Assembly: GCF_034313965.1 (NCBI RefSeq)
Contig: NZ_JAVIWQ010000002.1
Coordinates: 2,356,001-2,420,000, forward strand
Source: Herbaspirillum sp. RTI4
Lineage (GTDB): Bacteria; Pseudomonadota; Gammaproteobacteria; Burkholderiales; Burkholderiaceae_D
Reading direction: 5' to 3'
DNA: 64,000 nucleotides
Within the stretch, counting starts at the first letter, position 1. Each line of letters starts with the position of its first letter. The position numbers and the translations under genes were made by a program. Under the pieces are notes generated by a model that did no database searches, was not told the origin of the DNA, and saw only the letters and a program-made list of their open reading frames with translations. Shown one piece after another: positions 1 to 7,990 of the stretch.

Positions 1-2
1 TC

Positions 3-782
3 CTGAAATCGCGTTCGCGTCCCGGCGCCCAGCCACGCGACATCAATGATGGCTGGAACAACCCGTTTCCTTTCGAGCCAGTGTATGACTATAGCTATAG
101 CGGCGTCATGCGTTCGTTTGAAGACAGCTTGCAACGGCTGGGCATGGCTCACATTGATATCTTGCTGGTACACGACATCGGCAGCGCGACGCATGGCGAA
201 TTGCAAGCGCAGTACTGGCAGCAATTGACGGGTGGAGGCGGCTTTAGGGCGCTGGATGAATTGCGCCGCAGCGGTACGATCAGCGCGGTCGGACTGGGGG
301 TGAACGAAACCGACGTCGTCATGGCGGCGATGCAGGAATTCGATCTTGATTGCTGTTTGCTGGCGGGGCGTTACACCTTGCTGGAGCAACAGGCATTAGA
401 TCAATTCATGCCGGAATGTAGCCAACGCAAGGTCTCAATTCTGCTCGGCGGGATCTTTAATTCCGGCATTCTCGCCAAAGGCATGAGTGACAGCAAGGGG
501 CTTACCTACAACTATGGCCCGGTCCCGCCAGCGGTGATCTCGCGTGTGAAGCAACTTGACGCAGTGTGCCTCGAATTCGATGTCTCTTTAGCGGCAGCCG
601 CTCTTCAATTCCCCTATGCCCACCCACAAGTGGCAAGCATCATTGCCGGGGGGCGCAATGCGCAGGAAGTCAATGAAAATACGCGATCTTTCAGACAATT
701 AATTCCAGATGAATTCTGGCATGCATTGCAGTCCCGCGGACTCTTGCATGCTGCTGCTCCACTACCTGTGGGCAAAAAATGA
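3..782 (+). CDS. Aldo/keto reductase, L-fucose (D-threo-aldose) dehydrogenase-like, 5' end outside the window
   Basis: The reading frame is open to the left edge, so the N-terminus and start codon are missing; the visible part is about 259 residues. It shows the family motifs YDYSYSGVMRSFEDSLQRLG and IDILLVHDIG, which match the aldo/keto reductase subgroup that oxidises L-fucose, L-galactose or D-arabinose to the 1,5-lactone with NAD(P). The catalytic Tyr/Asp region lies upstream of the window. Its stop codon overlaps the start of the following lactonase gene (ATGA), so the two are translationally coupled. This fits a pathway from sugar to lactone to aldonate. Family is secure; the exact sugar is inferred. 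Confidence 0.85.
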   Translation: MKSRSRPGAQPRDINDGWNNPFPFEPVYDYSYSGVMRSFEDSLQRLGMAHIDILLVHDIGSATHGELQAQYWQQLTGGGGFRALDELRRSGTISAVGLGVNETDVVMAAMQEFDLDCCLLAGRYTLLEQQALDQFMPECSQRKVSILLGGIFNSGILAKGMSDSKGLTYNYGPVPPAVISRVKQLDAVCLEFDVSLAAAALQFPYAHPQVASIIAGGRNAQEVNENTRSFRQLIPDEFWHALQSRGLLHAAAPLPVGKK

Positions 783-1645
783 ATGATGTCCCGATGACAA
801 CATGGCGCATCGATGCGCATCAACATTACTGGACAACGCAACGTAGCGACTACGGCTGGCTGACACCCGCATTACCTACGCTTTACCAGGATTTTCAACC
901 GAACGATCTGGCGCCCTTGCTGCATCAATATGGCATAGACAAATCTATCGTAGTGCAAGCGGCTGCTAGCGTGGCAGAAACAGAATACTTGCTTACCTTG
1001 GCGGACACGAATGACTCCATTGCCGCGGTAGTTGGCTGGGTCGATATGCTGGCCGACGATGCGTCTGCAACGATTAGTCAGTTCGCGCAGCACAAGAAAT
1101 TCAAGGCTCTGCGTCCCATGCTGCAAGACTTGCCGCAGGATGATTGGATCAGTATGGCCGCACATCAAACCGCGCTGGACTCCGTAGTGCAAGTCATGCT
1201 GGAACATGAACTGGTTTTCGATGCGCTGGTGCAGCCACGTCATCTCAGTCCTCTGCACTTATTCGCACAACGCCATCCCTTGTTGCCGATTGTGATTAAT
1301 CATGCCGGCAAACCCAACATTGCGGAAAGCGCCTGGCAACCCTGGTCAACGCAAATGGCTGCACTGGCCTGTCTGCCTAATGTGAGGTGCAAATTATCCG
1401 GTCTGATTACTGAAGCCAGTCCCGACTGGGTAGAGGAGCACTTACGTCCTTATGTCAATTATTTGATCCAACATTTCGGCGCAGGGCGCTTGATATGGGG
1501 CAGTGATTGGCCGGTACTTAATCTGAATGGCAGTTATGCCGATTGGTGGAACGCCAGCGAAATTTTGCTGGACGCGTTAAGTGATGCCGAACGTGAGGCG
1601 GTGTTCGGAACGAATGCCAACGCTGTTTACCGCTTAATGTTGTAG
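779..1645 (+). CDS. Amidohydrolase-family lactonase (L-fuconolactonase-like)
   Basis: This 288-aa protein belongs to the amidohydrolase-2 (COG3618) family. It carries the N-terminal metal motif DAHQHYW, an internal INHAGKP motif and the C-terminal RLIWGSDWPV motif, the usual signature of fuconolactonase and related lactone hydrolases. It should open the aldono-lactone made by the upstream dehydrogenase. The start at 779 overlaps the previous stop by four bases; an in-frame ATG at 794 is an alternative and gives MTTWRIDAHQ, closer to the usual family start. Cytoplasmic, with no signal peptide. Substrate specificity is inferred from the neighbour. Confidence 0.85.
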   Translation: MNDVPMTTWRIDAHQHYWTTQRSDYGWLTPALPTLYQDFQPNDLAPLLHQYGIDKSIVVQAAASVAETEYLLTLADTNDSIAAVVGWVDMLADDASATISQFAQHKKFKALRPMLQDLPQDDWISMAAHQTALDSVVQVMLEHELVFDALVQPRHLSPLHLFAQRHPLLPIVINHAGKPNIAESAWQPWSTQMAALACLPNVRCKLSGLITEASPDWVEEHLRPYVNYLIQHFGAGRLIWGSDWPVLNLNGSYADWWNASEILLDALSDAEREAVFGTNANAVYRLML

Positions 1646-1702
1646 AGAGGAGTAGGGAGTGTAGTTTTATTTTTCTCAATAAAAAACATAATGGAGACAC
1701 GT

Positions 1703-3022
1703 ATGAAATTGAACTTATTGAAAGTAAGTCTGCTTGCTGCCGCCGCTATCCTGGCTTGTAGCAGTTCTCTGAGTCATGCCGATAATGAATATAAAGGCCA
1801 GACCTTACGGATCAAACTCATCGGCGGGGAGCAATATGAGACCCTTTATTCCATTATTCCAGAATGGGAAAAGAAAACCGGTGCCAAGGTGGACATCTTG
1901 TCGCGCAAGAGCCATTTCGAGTTTGACCGTGAACTTAAGCAGGATATTGCGGCCAGAAAAATAGATTACTGCGTGGCTTCAAATCACACTAACTTTGCGG
2001 CGCAGTATCCGATTTTCCGTGACCTTAACGGCATGTTTCCGGTTGCATTCATACAAAAATTCTCCGCGCCCGTCATCAAGCATTCCACCATCGACGGCAA
2101 GCTGCTAGAAATTCCGCGTCACTCCGACGTTAGCGCTTTGTACTACAACAAGCTCGTTTACAACGATCCCCAAAACAAAAAAGCCTACAAAGCCAAGTTC
2201 GGTAAGGAGTTGGCTCCACCACAAACATGGATTGAAGCGACACAGCAAGCCAAGTTTTTCTCCAAACCGCCAAAATTTTACGGTACGCAATTTCCGGGAA
2301 AAGATGAGGCGATCACCGGTCGGTTCTACGAAATGCTGGTCGCGGACGGAGGGACTTTATTCGACAAGAACTGGAACCCTACTTTCAATTCGGAGGCGGG
2401 TATCCGTGCACTGAACTGGTTCGTCGATATTTACAAAGCAGGAGCAGTACCTAAGGGTTCACCTAATTATGTCTGGGATGATCTCGGCAATGGCTTTGCC
2501 AGCGGCAATATTGCATTTGATCTGGATTGGAGCGGTTGGTCGCAATTCTTCAACGATCCAAAGTCTTCCAGGATTGCCGGTAATGTGGGTGTGACACGTG
2601 CACCAAAAGGCAGCGCCGGAGTACGTACCGGCTGGTCCGGATCACATGGTTTCTCCATCACACAAAAATGTGAGAATCCTAAAATGGCCGCCGATTTCAT
2701 CATGTATATGACGAGTTTTGATGCGCAAATGCTGGAAGCGCACAAGGGCCTGATACCGACCCGCATTGATGTTCAGGCCGCCATACAAAAAGAGTTTGAG
2801 GAAAAAAACAAATACATGGGAGAAGTCTTCAAAGTTTTCTCCACTGCCATGGCTGAAGATGCCTTCACCCCACCGAAAATCGCTGAATGGAATGAGCTGT
2901 CTAATATCCTCTGGCCAGAATTGCAAAAAGCAATTATCGGCGATAAAACCGCGAAACAAGCATTGGATGATGCGAGCAAGAAGGCAACGGTGATGATGAA
3001 AGAAAATGGCATGCTGAAATAA
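1703..3022 (+). CDS. Sugar ABC transporter extracellular substrate-binding protein (family 1)
   Basis: The 439-aa product starts with a typical Sec signal peptide (MKLNLLKVSLLAAAAILA, cleavage near SHADNEY). The mature part resembles family 1 extracellular solute-binding proteins such as UgpB/MalE-like sugar binders, with GWSGSHGFSI and a late SNILWPELQKAI segment. I chose the ATG at 1703 because GGAG at 1693 is correctly spaced; an in-frame ATG at 1691 lies upstream of that site. It follows the catabolic genes by 57 bp and precedes two permease genes, from which it is separated by a 169-bp inverted-repeat element. Periplasmic ligand capture for the sugar degraded by the upstream enzymes is the likely role. 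Confidence 0.9.
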   Translation: MKLNLLKVSLLAAAAILACSSSLSHADNEYKGQTLRIKLIGGEQYETLYSIIPEWEKKTGAKVDILSRKSHFEFDRELKQDIAARKIDYCVASNHTNFAAQYPIFRDLNGMFPVAFIQKFSAPVIKHSTIDGKLLEIPRHSDVSALYYNKLVYNDPQNKKAYKAKFGKELAPPQTWIEATQQAKFFSKPPKFYGTQFPGKDEAITGRFYEMLVADGGTLFDKNWNPTFNSEAGIRALNWFVDIYKAGAVPKGSPNYVWDDLGNGFASGNIAFDLDWSGWSQFFNDPKSSRIAGNVGVTRAPKGSAGVRTGWSGSHGFSITQKCENPKMAADFIMYMTSFDAQMLEAHKGLIPTRIDVQAAIQKEFEEKNKYMGEVFKVFSTAMAEDAFTPPKIAEWNELSNILWPELQKAIIGDKTAKQALDDASKKATVMMKENGMLK

Positions 3023-3027
3023 GTCAC

Positions 3028-3196
3028 TAGCAGCCTGTCGGACTTAGGAGTCATCGGCGGCAAGATCACCTGAGCGCTCCCTATTTTTTGGCTATTTTTT
3101 TAGTCAATACACGCGGGATTGACGTAAAAAATAGTCAAAAGCTGTCCTCACTCAGTCGATTTTTTTCTGCGATGTCTTAAGTCCGACAGGCTGCTA
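3028..3196 (+). mobile_element. 169-bp MITE-like element with 19-bp terminal inverted repeats
   Basis: The left end TAGCAGCCTGTCGGACTTA (3028-3046) is the exact reverse complement of the right end at 3178-3196. TA at both outer edges could be a 2-bp target duplication. Inside, 3092-3108 and 3118-3134 form a second near-perfect stem (15 of 17 pairs) around a 9-nt loop. No protein is encoded. It lies in the 261-bp gap between the binding-protein and permease genes. A degenerate relative of the left half occurs at 6167-6216. A non-autonomous transposable element is the best reading; the parent IS is not identifiable here. Confidence 0.7.
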
Positions 3197-3283
3197 TGGG
3201 CAATATCGATCTGCCGCAGAGAGCAACATCGGCAGAAGAGTTGCCCCGGTGCTGCGCAAGTCTTCATTTTTCACGGATACCCA

Positions 3284-4174
3284 ATGCGACTTTCCCCTCC
3301 CTTTAAACTTCTTCTGCCTGCGTTTATCGTAGTCAGCCTGGTTGTGGCGCTGCCCTTACTGTTTTCGCTCTACACCAGTCTAACGACGTATAAATTAACC
3401 AAGCCAGACACCATCTATAACTTCATCTGGTTCGCGAACTACTGGACGCTGATGCATGATGAGGATTTCTGGTGGGCCTTCGGCCGCACCATTTTTTTTC
3501 TGACGCTGGTATTAAATTTAGAAATGCTACTCGGACTGGGTATGGCTTTGCTGGTGAATCAAGTGACGAAGGGGCAGCGTACTTTGCGGACTCTTATGAT
3601 GTTCCCCATGATGTTTTCACCGATATTGGTTGGATTTCAATTCAAGTTTCTTTTGAACGACAACACGGGTGTTATCAATAATCTGCTGCAACAGTTCTTC
3701 GGCGTGAAAGACTCTATTCCCTTTCTGGTCGATGGAAAATTAGCCTTGTTGTCGCTGGCAACGGCAGAGATATGGAATTCCACTCCCTTATTTACAATCC
3801 TGTTACTTGCAGGTCTGATGGCGATGCCAAAAGATCCGCTGGAAGCCGCAAAAATGGATGGCTGTAATAGCTGGCAAGCTTTCCGCCATGTCACCTTACC
3901 TTTCATGATGCCTTTTATCTGGATCGCGATGACGATACGTTCACTCGATGTTGGCCGCGCTTATGACATCGTGAAGATCATGACCAATGGCGGCCCTGGC
4001 GGTCGTACCGAATTATTGTGGACGCTGACCAGTCGCATCGGGTACGAAGATGCGCGGATGGGAATGGCGAATGCGATGGCATATATCTCCGTGATTGTCT
4101 CCGTCATTTTCACCATTCATTTTTTTAGAAAACTAAATGCATCAAGGCGCTACATGGATGGATTGGGGGTGTGA
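3284..4174 (+). CDS. Sugar ABC transporter permease (MalF/UgpA type)
   Basis: A 296-aa inner-membrane protein with about six hydrophobic segments. The EAA loop motif reads EAAKMDGCNSWQAFRHVTLP (about residues 186-205), which contacts the ATPase subunit. It belongs to the binding-protein-dependent MalF/UgpA permease family. The next permease begins 1 base after its stop codon. No ATP-binding subunit is encoded between the binding protein and the regulator, so an ATPase encoded elsewhere must power it. Confidence 0.92.
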   Translation: MRLSPPFKLLLPAFIVVSLVVALPLLFSLYTSLTTYKLTKPDTIYNFIWFANYWTLMHDEDFWWAFGRTIFFLTLVLNLEMLLGLGMALLVNQVTKGQRTLRTLMMFPMMFSPILVGFQFKFLLNDNTGVINNLLQQFFGVKDSIPFLVDGKLALLSLATAEIWNSTPLFTILLLAGLMAMPKDPLEAAKMDGCNSWQAFRHVTLPFMMPFIWIAMTIRSLDVGRAYDIVKIMTNGGPGGRTELLWTLTSRIGYEDARMGMANAMAYISVIVSVIFTIHFFRKLNASRRYMDGLGV

Positions 4175-4175
4175 T

Positions 4176-5018
4176 ATGAAAAAAATTAACGGTAGAAAAT
4201 TCGCGATATGGATGGGCATTTTTATCGCGATGTGTTTTATTTGTCTGCCTGGTGTCTGGGTGATGCTCAATGCCTTTCGCCCGAATGTTGCCATTTTGTC
4301 GAACGAGAGTGTGTTTACGTTCGGTTCTTATACCTTGCAGAATTTCAGGAACATTCTCGGGCAGGGTGACATGATGCCCCTTCCCGTGGTCGACTATTTT
4401 TTCAACTCTGTCATCATTTCCGTGGTCAGCACCGTCGCTTCGATCGCCGTCGGTATCATGGGCGGTTATGCGTTTGCGCGTTATCGTTTCAAGTTTAAAT
4501 CGTCCTTGTTCGTGACCCTGATGCTGACACGTGCCATACCAGGTGTTGCCTTGTCGTTACCTGTATTTATTCTGTGGTCATGGCTGGGCATGGTCGACAC
4601 TAAACTTGGCTTGATTCTTGTGTATATGGCGATGAATGTGCCGTTTTCGATTTGGTTGATCGACGGTTTCTTCCGTCAGATTCCCGAAGAGTTGTATCAG
4701 GCCGCCGAGATCGATGGCTGTAGTCGCTGGCAGGCATTCTGGAGGGTCGAATTTCCATTGGCCAAATCTGGCGTTGCCTCGGCCGCTATTTTTTCTTTCC
4801 TTACTTGCTGGAACGAATACGCTCTCGCTTCGCAATTGACCAGCAGCACCGATACCAAAACTTTACCAGTGGGTCTGATGGATTTCACTGCGCAATTCAC
4901 CATCGATTGGGCTGGTATGTGCGCACTAGCCGTGATTATTATCATTCCGGCGCTGATTCTGACATTTATCGTGCAAAAGCATTTGATTGCCGGACTGACG
5001 TTTGGTGGTGTGAAGTAG
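4176..5018 (+). CDS. Sugar ABC transporter permease (MalG/UgpE type)
   Basis: The 280-aa product has six predicted membrane segments and the EAA motif EELYQAAEIDGCSRWQAFWR. It ends in the family-typical IAGLTFGGVK. The start is the ATG at 4176, preceded by a GGGGGT ribosome-binding stretch and lying just past the stop of the first permease; an upstream in-frame start at 4137 would overlap that gene and lacks support. It forms the heterodimeric channel with the preceding gene. Inner membrane. Confidence 0.92.
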   Translation: MKKINGRKFAIWMGIFIAMCFICLPGVWVMLNAFRPNVAILSNESVFTFGSYTLQNFRNILGQGDMMPLPVVDYFFNSVIISVVSTVASIAVGIMGGYAFARYRFKFKSSLFVTLMLTRAIPGVALSLPVFILWSWLGMVDTKLGLILVYMAMNVPFSIWLIDGFFRQIPEELYQAAEIDGCSRWQAFWRVEFPLAKSGVASAAIFSFLTCWNEYALASQLTSSTDTKTLPVGLMDFTAQFTIDWAGMCALAVIIIIPALILTFIVQKHLIAGLTFGGVK

Positions 5019-5201
5019 TGGCGTATTTCCGTCACTATTTGTCCCGAGATACGAACGCCGTCGTTGCCGCAGTTTTTGGGTTTTTTGTAATCGCGAGTCA
5101 TTGACAGTAACCAGGCAGAGCGATGCTCAGTTCTAGTGGTAGCCAGGCCACACACGGCTGCTTTTCATGCGCTATTTAAAAATCAATTTGTGTTGCAGAC
5201 G

Positions 5202-5207
5202 TATAAT
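5202..5207 (+). promoter_or_regulatory. Candidate -10 element upstream of the IclR regulator
   Basis: TATAAT lies 60 bp upstream of the IclR gene start in an otherwise gene-free 249-bp gap (5019-5267). No convincing -35 hexamer is seen at standard spacing, so the promoter may be activator-dependent or weak. Position only; the assignment is inferred. Confidence 0.4.
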
Positions 5208-5267
5208 CTGGGGACTTGAATTTCAATAATAAAATTACTTTTTTAAGCCAATTTAACTCCATCTGAA

Positions 5268-6152
5268 ATGCCAAAATCTCCACCACCTTCCGAACACAAG
5301 ATAGTCGCAACAGCATCGACCGTTGCCTCTGAAAAAAAAGAGAATGTCGCGAAGCAAGAAAAGGGTGATGCCAGTGCGCCGCGCTACTCTGCCCCGGCAC
5401 TAGAAAAAGGGCTGGATATTTTAGAATTACTGACCGAGACGGAAACCGGTTTGACACTGAATCAGATCGCAAAGAAGCTCGAACGCAGCGTCAATGAAAT
5501 TTTCCGGATGATAGTCACCCTCGAGCAGCGCGGTTACCTGATCGCCGGCGACGGTGACCGCTACCGCTTAACGCTAAAATTATTCGAACTCTCGCACCGT
5601 CATCTTCCTATCAAATCGTTGGTCTCAACGGCTCTGCCGCACATGCGCGAGCTGGCAAATCGCACCATGCAGTCCTGCCATTTGACACTCTATTCAGGGG
5701 GACGTTTGATCGTGGTCGCGCAAGTTGATAGCCCGGAGCGCTGGGCTTTCGGCCTTAAAGTTGGGGCACTGGTCGGCTTGGTTGATACCGCTTCCGGTTA
5801 TATTTTGCTATCGTTTCGCGACGATGCTGAACGTGGTCGCATGCTGGCAGAACATATCAAGATCGAAGGTGAACTGGATGTCGATACTGCACAGCTTTTA
5901 CGCGAAATCCAAGATACTAAAGAGCGCGGTTTTTCTATGATGCCGAGCAAACAGATACGCGGAGTGACTAATATCTCTTATCCGATATTTGGAGAGGGCA
6001 AGCAATCGGTGGCAGCACTGAATGTGCCCTTTATCGAACGCATTGATAAGAAAGTGAATCCAAGCCGTGAAGAAGTCCAGTTTATTGTGAATGAAATCGC
6101 AGGCCGGATTTCGGTGTTGATGGGATGTGGTGAAAGCAGTTTTTCACTCTAA
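5268..6152 (+). CDS. IclR-family transcriptional regulator
   Basis: The 294-aa protein has a charged, low-complexity N-terminal tail of about 45 residues, then a winged-helix domain (ALEKGLDILELLTETETGLT, about residues 46-110) and the IclR effector domain (about 125-285, with RGVTNISYPIF). IclR proteins bind a small ligand, often a sugar acid or aromatic. It is transcribed in the same direction as the sugar genes and is their probable local regulator. A unit ending here would be separated from the ribose operon by about 840 bp of relic DNA. Confidence 0.9.
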   Translation: MPKSPPPSEHKIVATASTVASEKKENVAKQEKGDASAPRYSAPALEKGLDILELLTETETGLTLNQIAKKLERSVNEIFRMIVTLEQRGYLIAGDGDRYRLTLKLFELSHRHLPIKSLVSTALPHMRELANRTMQSCHLTLYSGGRLIVVAQVDSPERWAFGLKVGALVGLVDTASGYILLSFRDDAERGRMLAEHIKIEGELDVDTAQLLREIQDTKERGFSMMPSKQIRGVTNISYPIFGEGKQSVAALNVPFIERIDKKVNPSREEVQFIVNEIAGRISVLMGCGESSFSL

Positions 6153-6166
6153 TAATTGGCGCTCCC

Positions 6167-6245
6167 TAGCTGTCTTTCGGACTTAGGAGCCACCGGCTGC
6201 AAAATCACCTGAGCGGTACTACACGGTCAGAAAATTGACCGCTCA
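6167..6245 (+). repeat. Degenerate relative of the MITE-like element, with a hairpin
   Basis: From 6167 the sequence TCGGACTTAGGAG and the following CACCTGAGCG match the left half of the element at 3028-3196, with several substitutions. The right terminal repeat is absent. An 8-bp inverted repeat (TGAGCGGT at 6210-6217, ACCGCTCA at 6238-6245) follows. It sits just after the IclR gene and may act as a transcript end, although no T-tract follows. Confidence 0.5.
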
Positions 6246-6291
6246 GCTCTGACATATGTAAGCAGGGGGTAATCCCCCATTTTTAAGCAAG

Positions 6292-6402
6292 GCGGATTAC
6301 TATGCGACCAAGACCGCACTTAGCCAGGCTTATGTGCCCGGAACGGCTGGTAGCGCGAGCGGTAATAGCCAGTCGATCTTTCGCGTCGCGTTGCGCCACT
6401 AA
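6292..6402 (+). pseudogene. Possible C-terminal remnant of a Gram-negative porin
   Basis: In frame, this stretch reads ADYYATKTALSQAY, then a Gly/Ser linker and SQSIFRVALRH before a stop. The pattern (ADY-x-LSK/T..., then Q-S-x-F-R-V-x-x-R-H) resembles the last two strands of Burkholderiales porins, but the final aromatic residue is missing and nothing upstream continues the gene. It is flanked by other relics. Tentative. Confidence 0.35.
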
Positions 6403-6489
6403 TTCTAATTGCGCGCCGCTTGTCCCGCGGCATGGCAGAATATCGAGTCCATGTGAAATGCTGGGGTAGCTGAAGGGAATAAAGAGAAT

Positions 6490-6521
6490 GGGGTGGAATT
6501 CATATTCCACCCCATTTTTTT
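6490..6521 (+). terminator. Rho-independent terminator
   Basis: GGGGTGGAAT and ATTCCACCCC form a perfect 10-bp stem with a 4-nt loop, followed by A and seven T residues. On the plus strand it would stop transcription coming from the relic region or the IclR gene and shield the ribose operon. Confidence 0.8.
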
Positions 6522-6542
6522 AGGAGCTTCTGAGTATTACTA

Positions 6543-6808
6543 TTAAGCAGACGTCGCCATCTCCTGGAATGACAGCGCGGCAAGTGGCTGGATAGGTTGC
6601 ATGGCGATAGCCGAGCGCTGACGGCGCTCGGAACTGGGGGCCACCAGAATTGATCGGCAATGGTGGTCTTGCCCACTTGTCGTGAAATAAGGTTGAGCAT
6701 CATGTCCAGCGGCGCAATACCTCCGGCGCAGGTGATGCGGTCGCTATCAATCACAAACAGTTCATGCGAACACGATAGCGTCGTAAAACTTTTACGCAGT
6801 GCTGCCAT
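6543..6808 (-). pseudogene. Remnant of a GlxA-type AraC-family regulator (DJ-1/PfpI domain), frameshifted
   Basis: On the minus strand the frame reads ELFVIDSDRITCAGG and IAPLDMMLNLISRQVG, the end of the amidotransferase-like domain of GlxA-family regulators. Near 6645 one base appears to be deleted: shifting frame continues the family-like sequence as LVAPSSERRQRSAIAMQ up to a TAA at 6543-6545. The N-terminal part and most of the C-terminal DNA-binding domain are missing. It is therefore a decayed fragment lying between two sugar operons. Family assignment rests on the ID-x-DRITCAGG signature. Confidence 0.65.
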
Positions 6809-6921
6809 GGTTTCCGGTGCGGTTCAGTATTGACTGGGAGGAAAGTTCTTTTGATGAAGGTGTTGCAAGCAATAAATAATGAAATTGATCTGCTTGGTTA
6901 GGGTTTCCAGGTGTAATATCG

Positions 6922-6947
6922 GCGTTGCGCAAACGTTTGCGCAACGC
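6922..6947 (+). promoter_or_regulatory. LacI-family operator upstream of the ribose operon
   Basis: A perfect 26-bp palindrome whose core is GCGCAAACGTTTGCGC, with the CG centre typical of LacI/RbsR/PurR-type operators. It lies 46 bp before the first gene start and just downstream of a TAATAT hexamer (6914-6919) that could be the -10 box. A LacI-type regulator is encoded within the same operon, so autoregulated repression relieved by the sugar is likely. Confidence 0.8.
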
Positions 6948-6993
6948 TTCAAGCATTCCCAGAAATGCACACACGACACCTTGGAGACACCCA

Positions 6994-7947
6994 ATGAACA
7001 TCCGTTTTTGTTTCGGTCTGATCGCATCCGCCGCATTCCTCCTGTTGCCTGTCACGTCCGTGAACGCGCAGGAAGCCAAGCCCAAAGTGGCTCTGGTAAT
7101 GAAATCTCTGGCCAATGAATTTTTCCTGACTATGGAAAATGGCGCCAAGACGCATCACAAAGCCAACGCCGCCAAATACGACCTGATTACGAATGGCATC
7201 AAAGATGAAACCGACACGCTCAGCCAGATCAAACTGGTCGAGCAGATGATCGTCTTGCGCGTCAATGCGCTGGTGATTGCTCCGGCCGATTCTAAGGCGC
7301 TGGTACCGGTCCTCAAGAAAGCCGTCGACGCCGGCATCATCGTCGTCAATATCGATAACAAGCTCGACGATGCCGCGCTCAAGGAAAAAGGATTCACTGT
7401 GCCGTTCGTTGGTCCGGACAACCGCAAAGGCGCAAAGCTGGCGGGAGATTTCCTGGCGCAGCAACTGAAGAAGAGCGACCAGGTTGGCATCATCGAAGGG
7501 GTTTCGACGACGTATAACGCACAGCAACGCACGCTCGGATTCAAGGATGCGATGGCAGCTGCGGGTGCTAATGTCATCGGCGTTCAGTCCGGCGAATGGG
7601 AAATCTCACCGGGCAACAAGGTCGCGTCGGCCATGCTGACGGCACATCCGGATATCACGGCCCTGCTGTGTGGCAACGACAACATGGCGATCGGCGCGAT
7701 TTCGGCGATCAAGGCCGCAGGTAAAACCGGCAAGGTGCGCGTGATCGGTTACGACAACATCAATGCAATCCAGCCGATGCTGGCCGACGGCCGCATGCTG
7801 GCGACCGTTGATCAGTTCGGTTCGCAGCAAGCCGTGTTCGGCATCGAAACGGTGCTCAAGGCGCTGGCGGATAAAAAGGCTCAGGCAGCACTTGGCGGTA
7901 CGGTAGAAACCAAGGTGCAGCTGGTGACCAAGGCAGTGAAATCCTGA
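6994..7947 (+). CDS. rbsB: Ribose-type ABC transporter periplasmic binding protein
   Basis: The 317-aa product starts at the ATG at 6994 (GGAGA at 6983) and has a Sec signal peptide ending near VNAQEA. The mature part is a periplasmic binding protein of the LacI-like fold (peripla_BP_4): KVALVMKSLANEFF at the start, NALVIAPADS, CGNDNMAIGA and VRVIGYDNI. A longer in-frame start would read through the operator and is rejected. It heads the operon rbsB-A-C-R-K-D. Ribokinase and ribose pyranase downstream make D-ribose the most likely ligand, although related pentoses or hexoses cannot be excluded. Confidence 0.9.
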   Translation: MNIRFCFGLIASAAFLLLPVTSVNAQEAKPKVALVMKSLANEFFLTMENGAKTHHKANAAKYDLITNGIKDETDTLSQIKLVEQMIVLRVNALVIAPADSKALVPVLKKAVDAGIIVVNIDNKLDDAALKEKGFTVPFVGPDNRKGAKLAGDFLAQQLKKSDQVGIIEGVSTTYNAQQRTLGFKDAMAAAGANVIGVQSGEWEISPGNKVASAMLTAHPDITALLCGNDNMAIGAISAIKAAGKTGKVRVIGYDNINAIQPMLADGRMLATVDQFGSQQAVFGIETVLKALADKKAQAALGGTVETKVQLVTKAVKS

Positions 7948-7990
7948 TACGTCCGCAAAGGGTGGTCTTGTTTATTTTCCCGGAGCGTAT

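Noticed and set aside
6925..6993. Longer N-terminus for the ribose binding protein
   Set aside because: It would begin inside the operator palindrome and lacks a ribosome-binding site, whereas the ATG at 6994 has one and starts a normal signal peptide.
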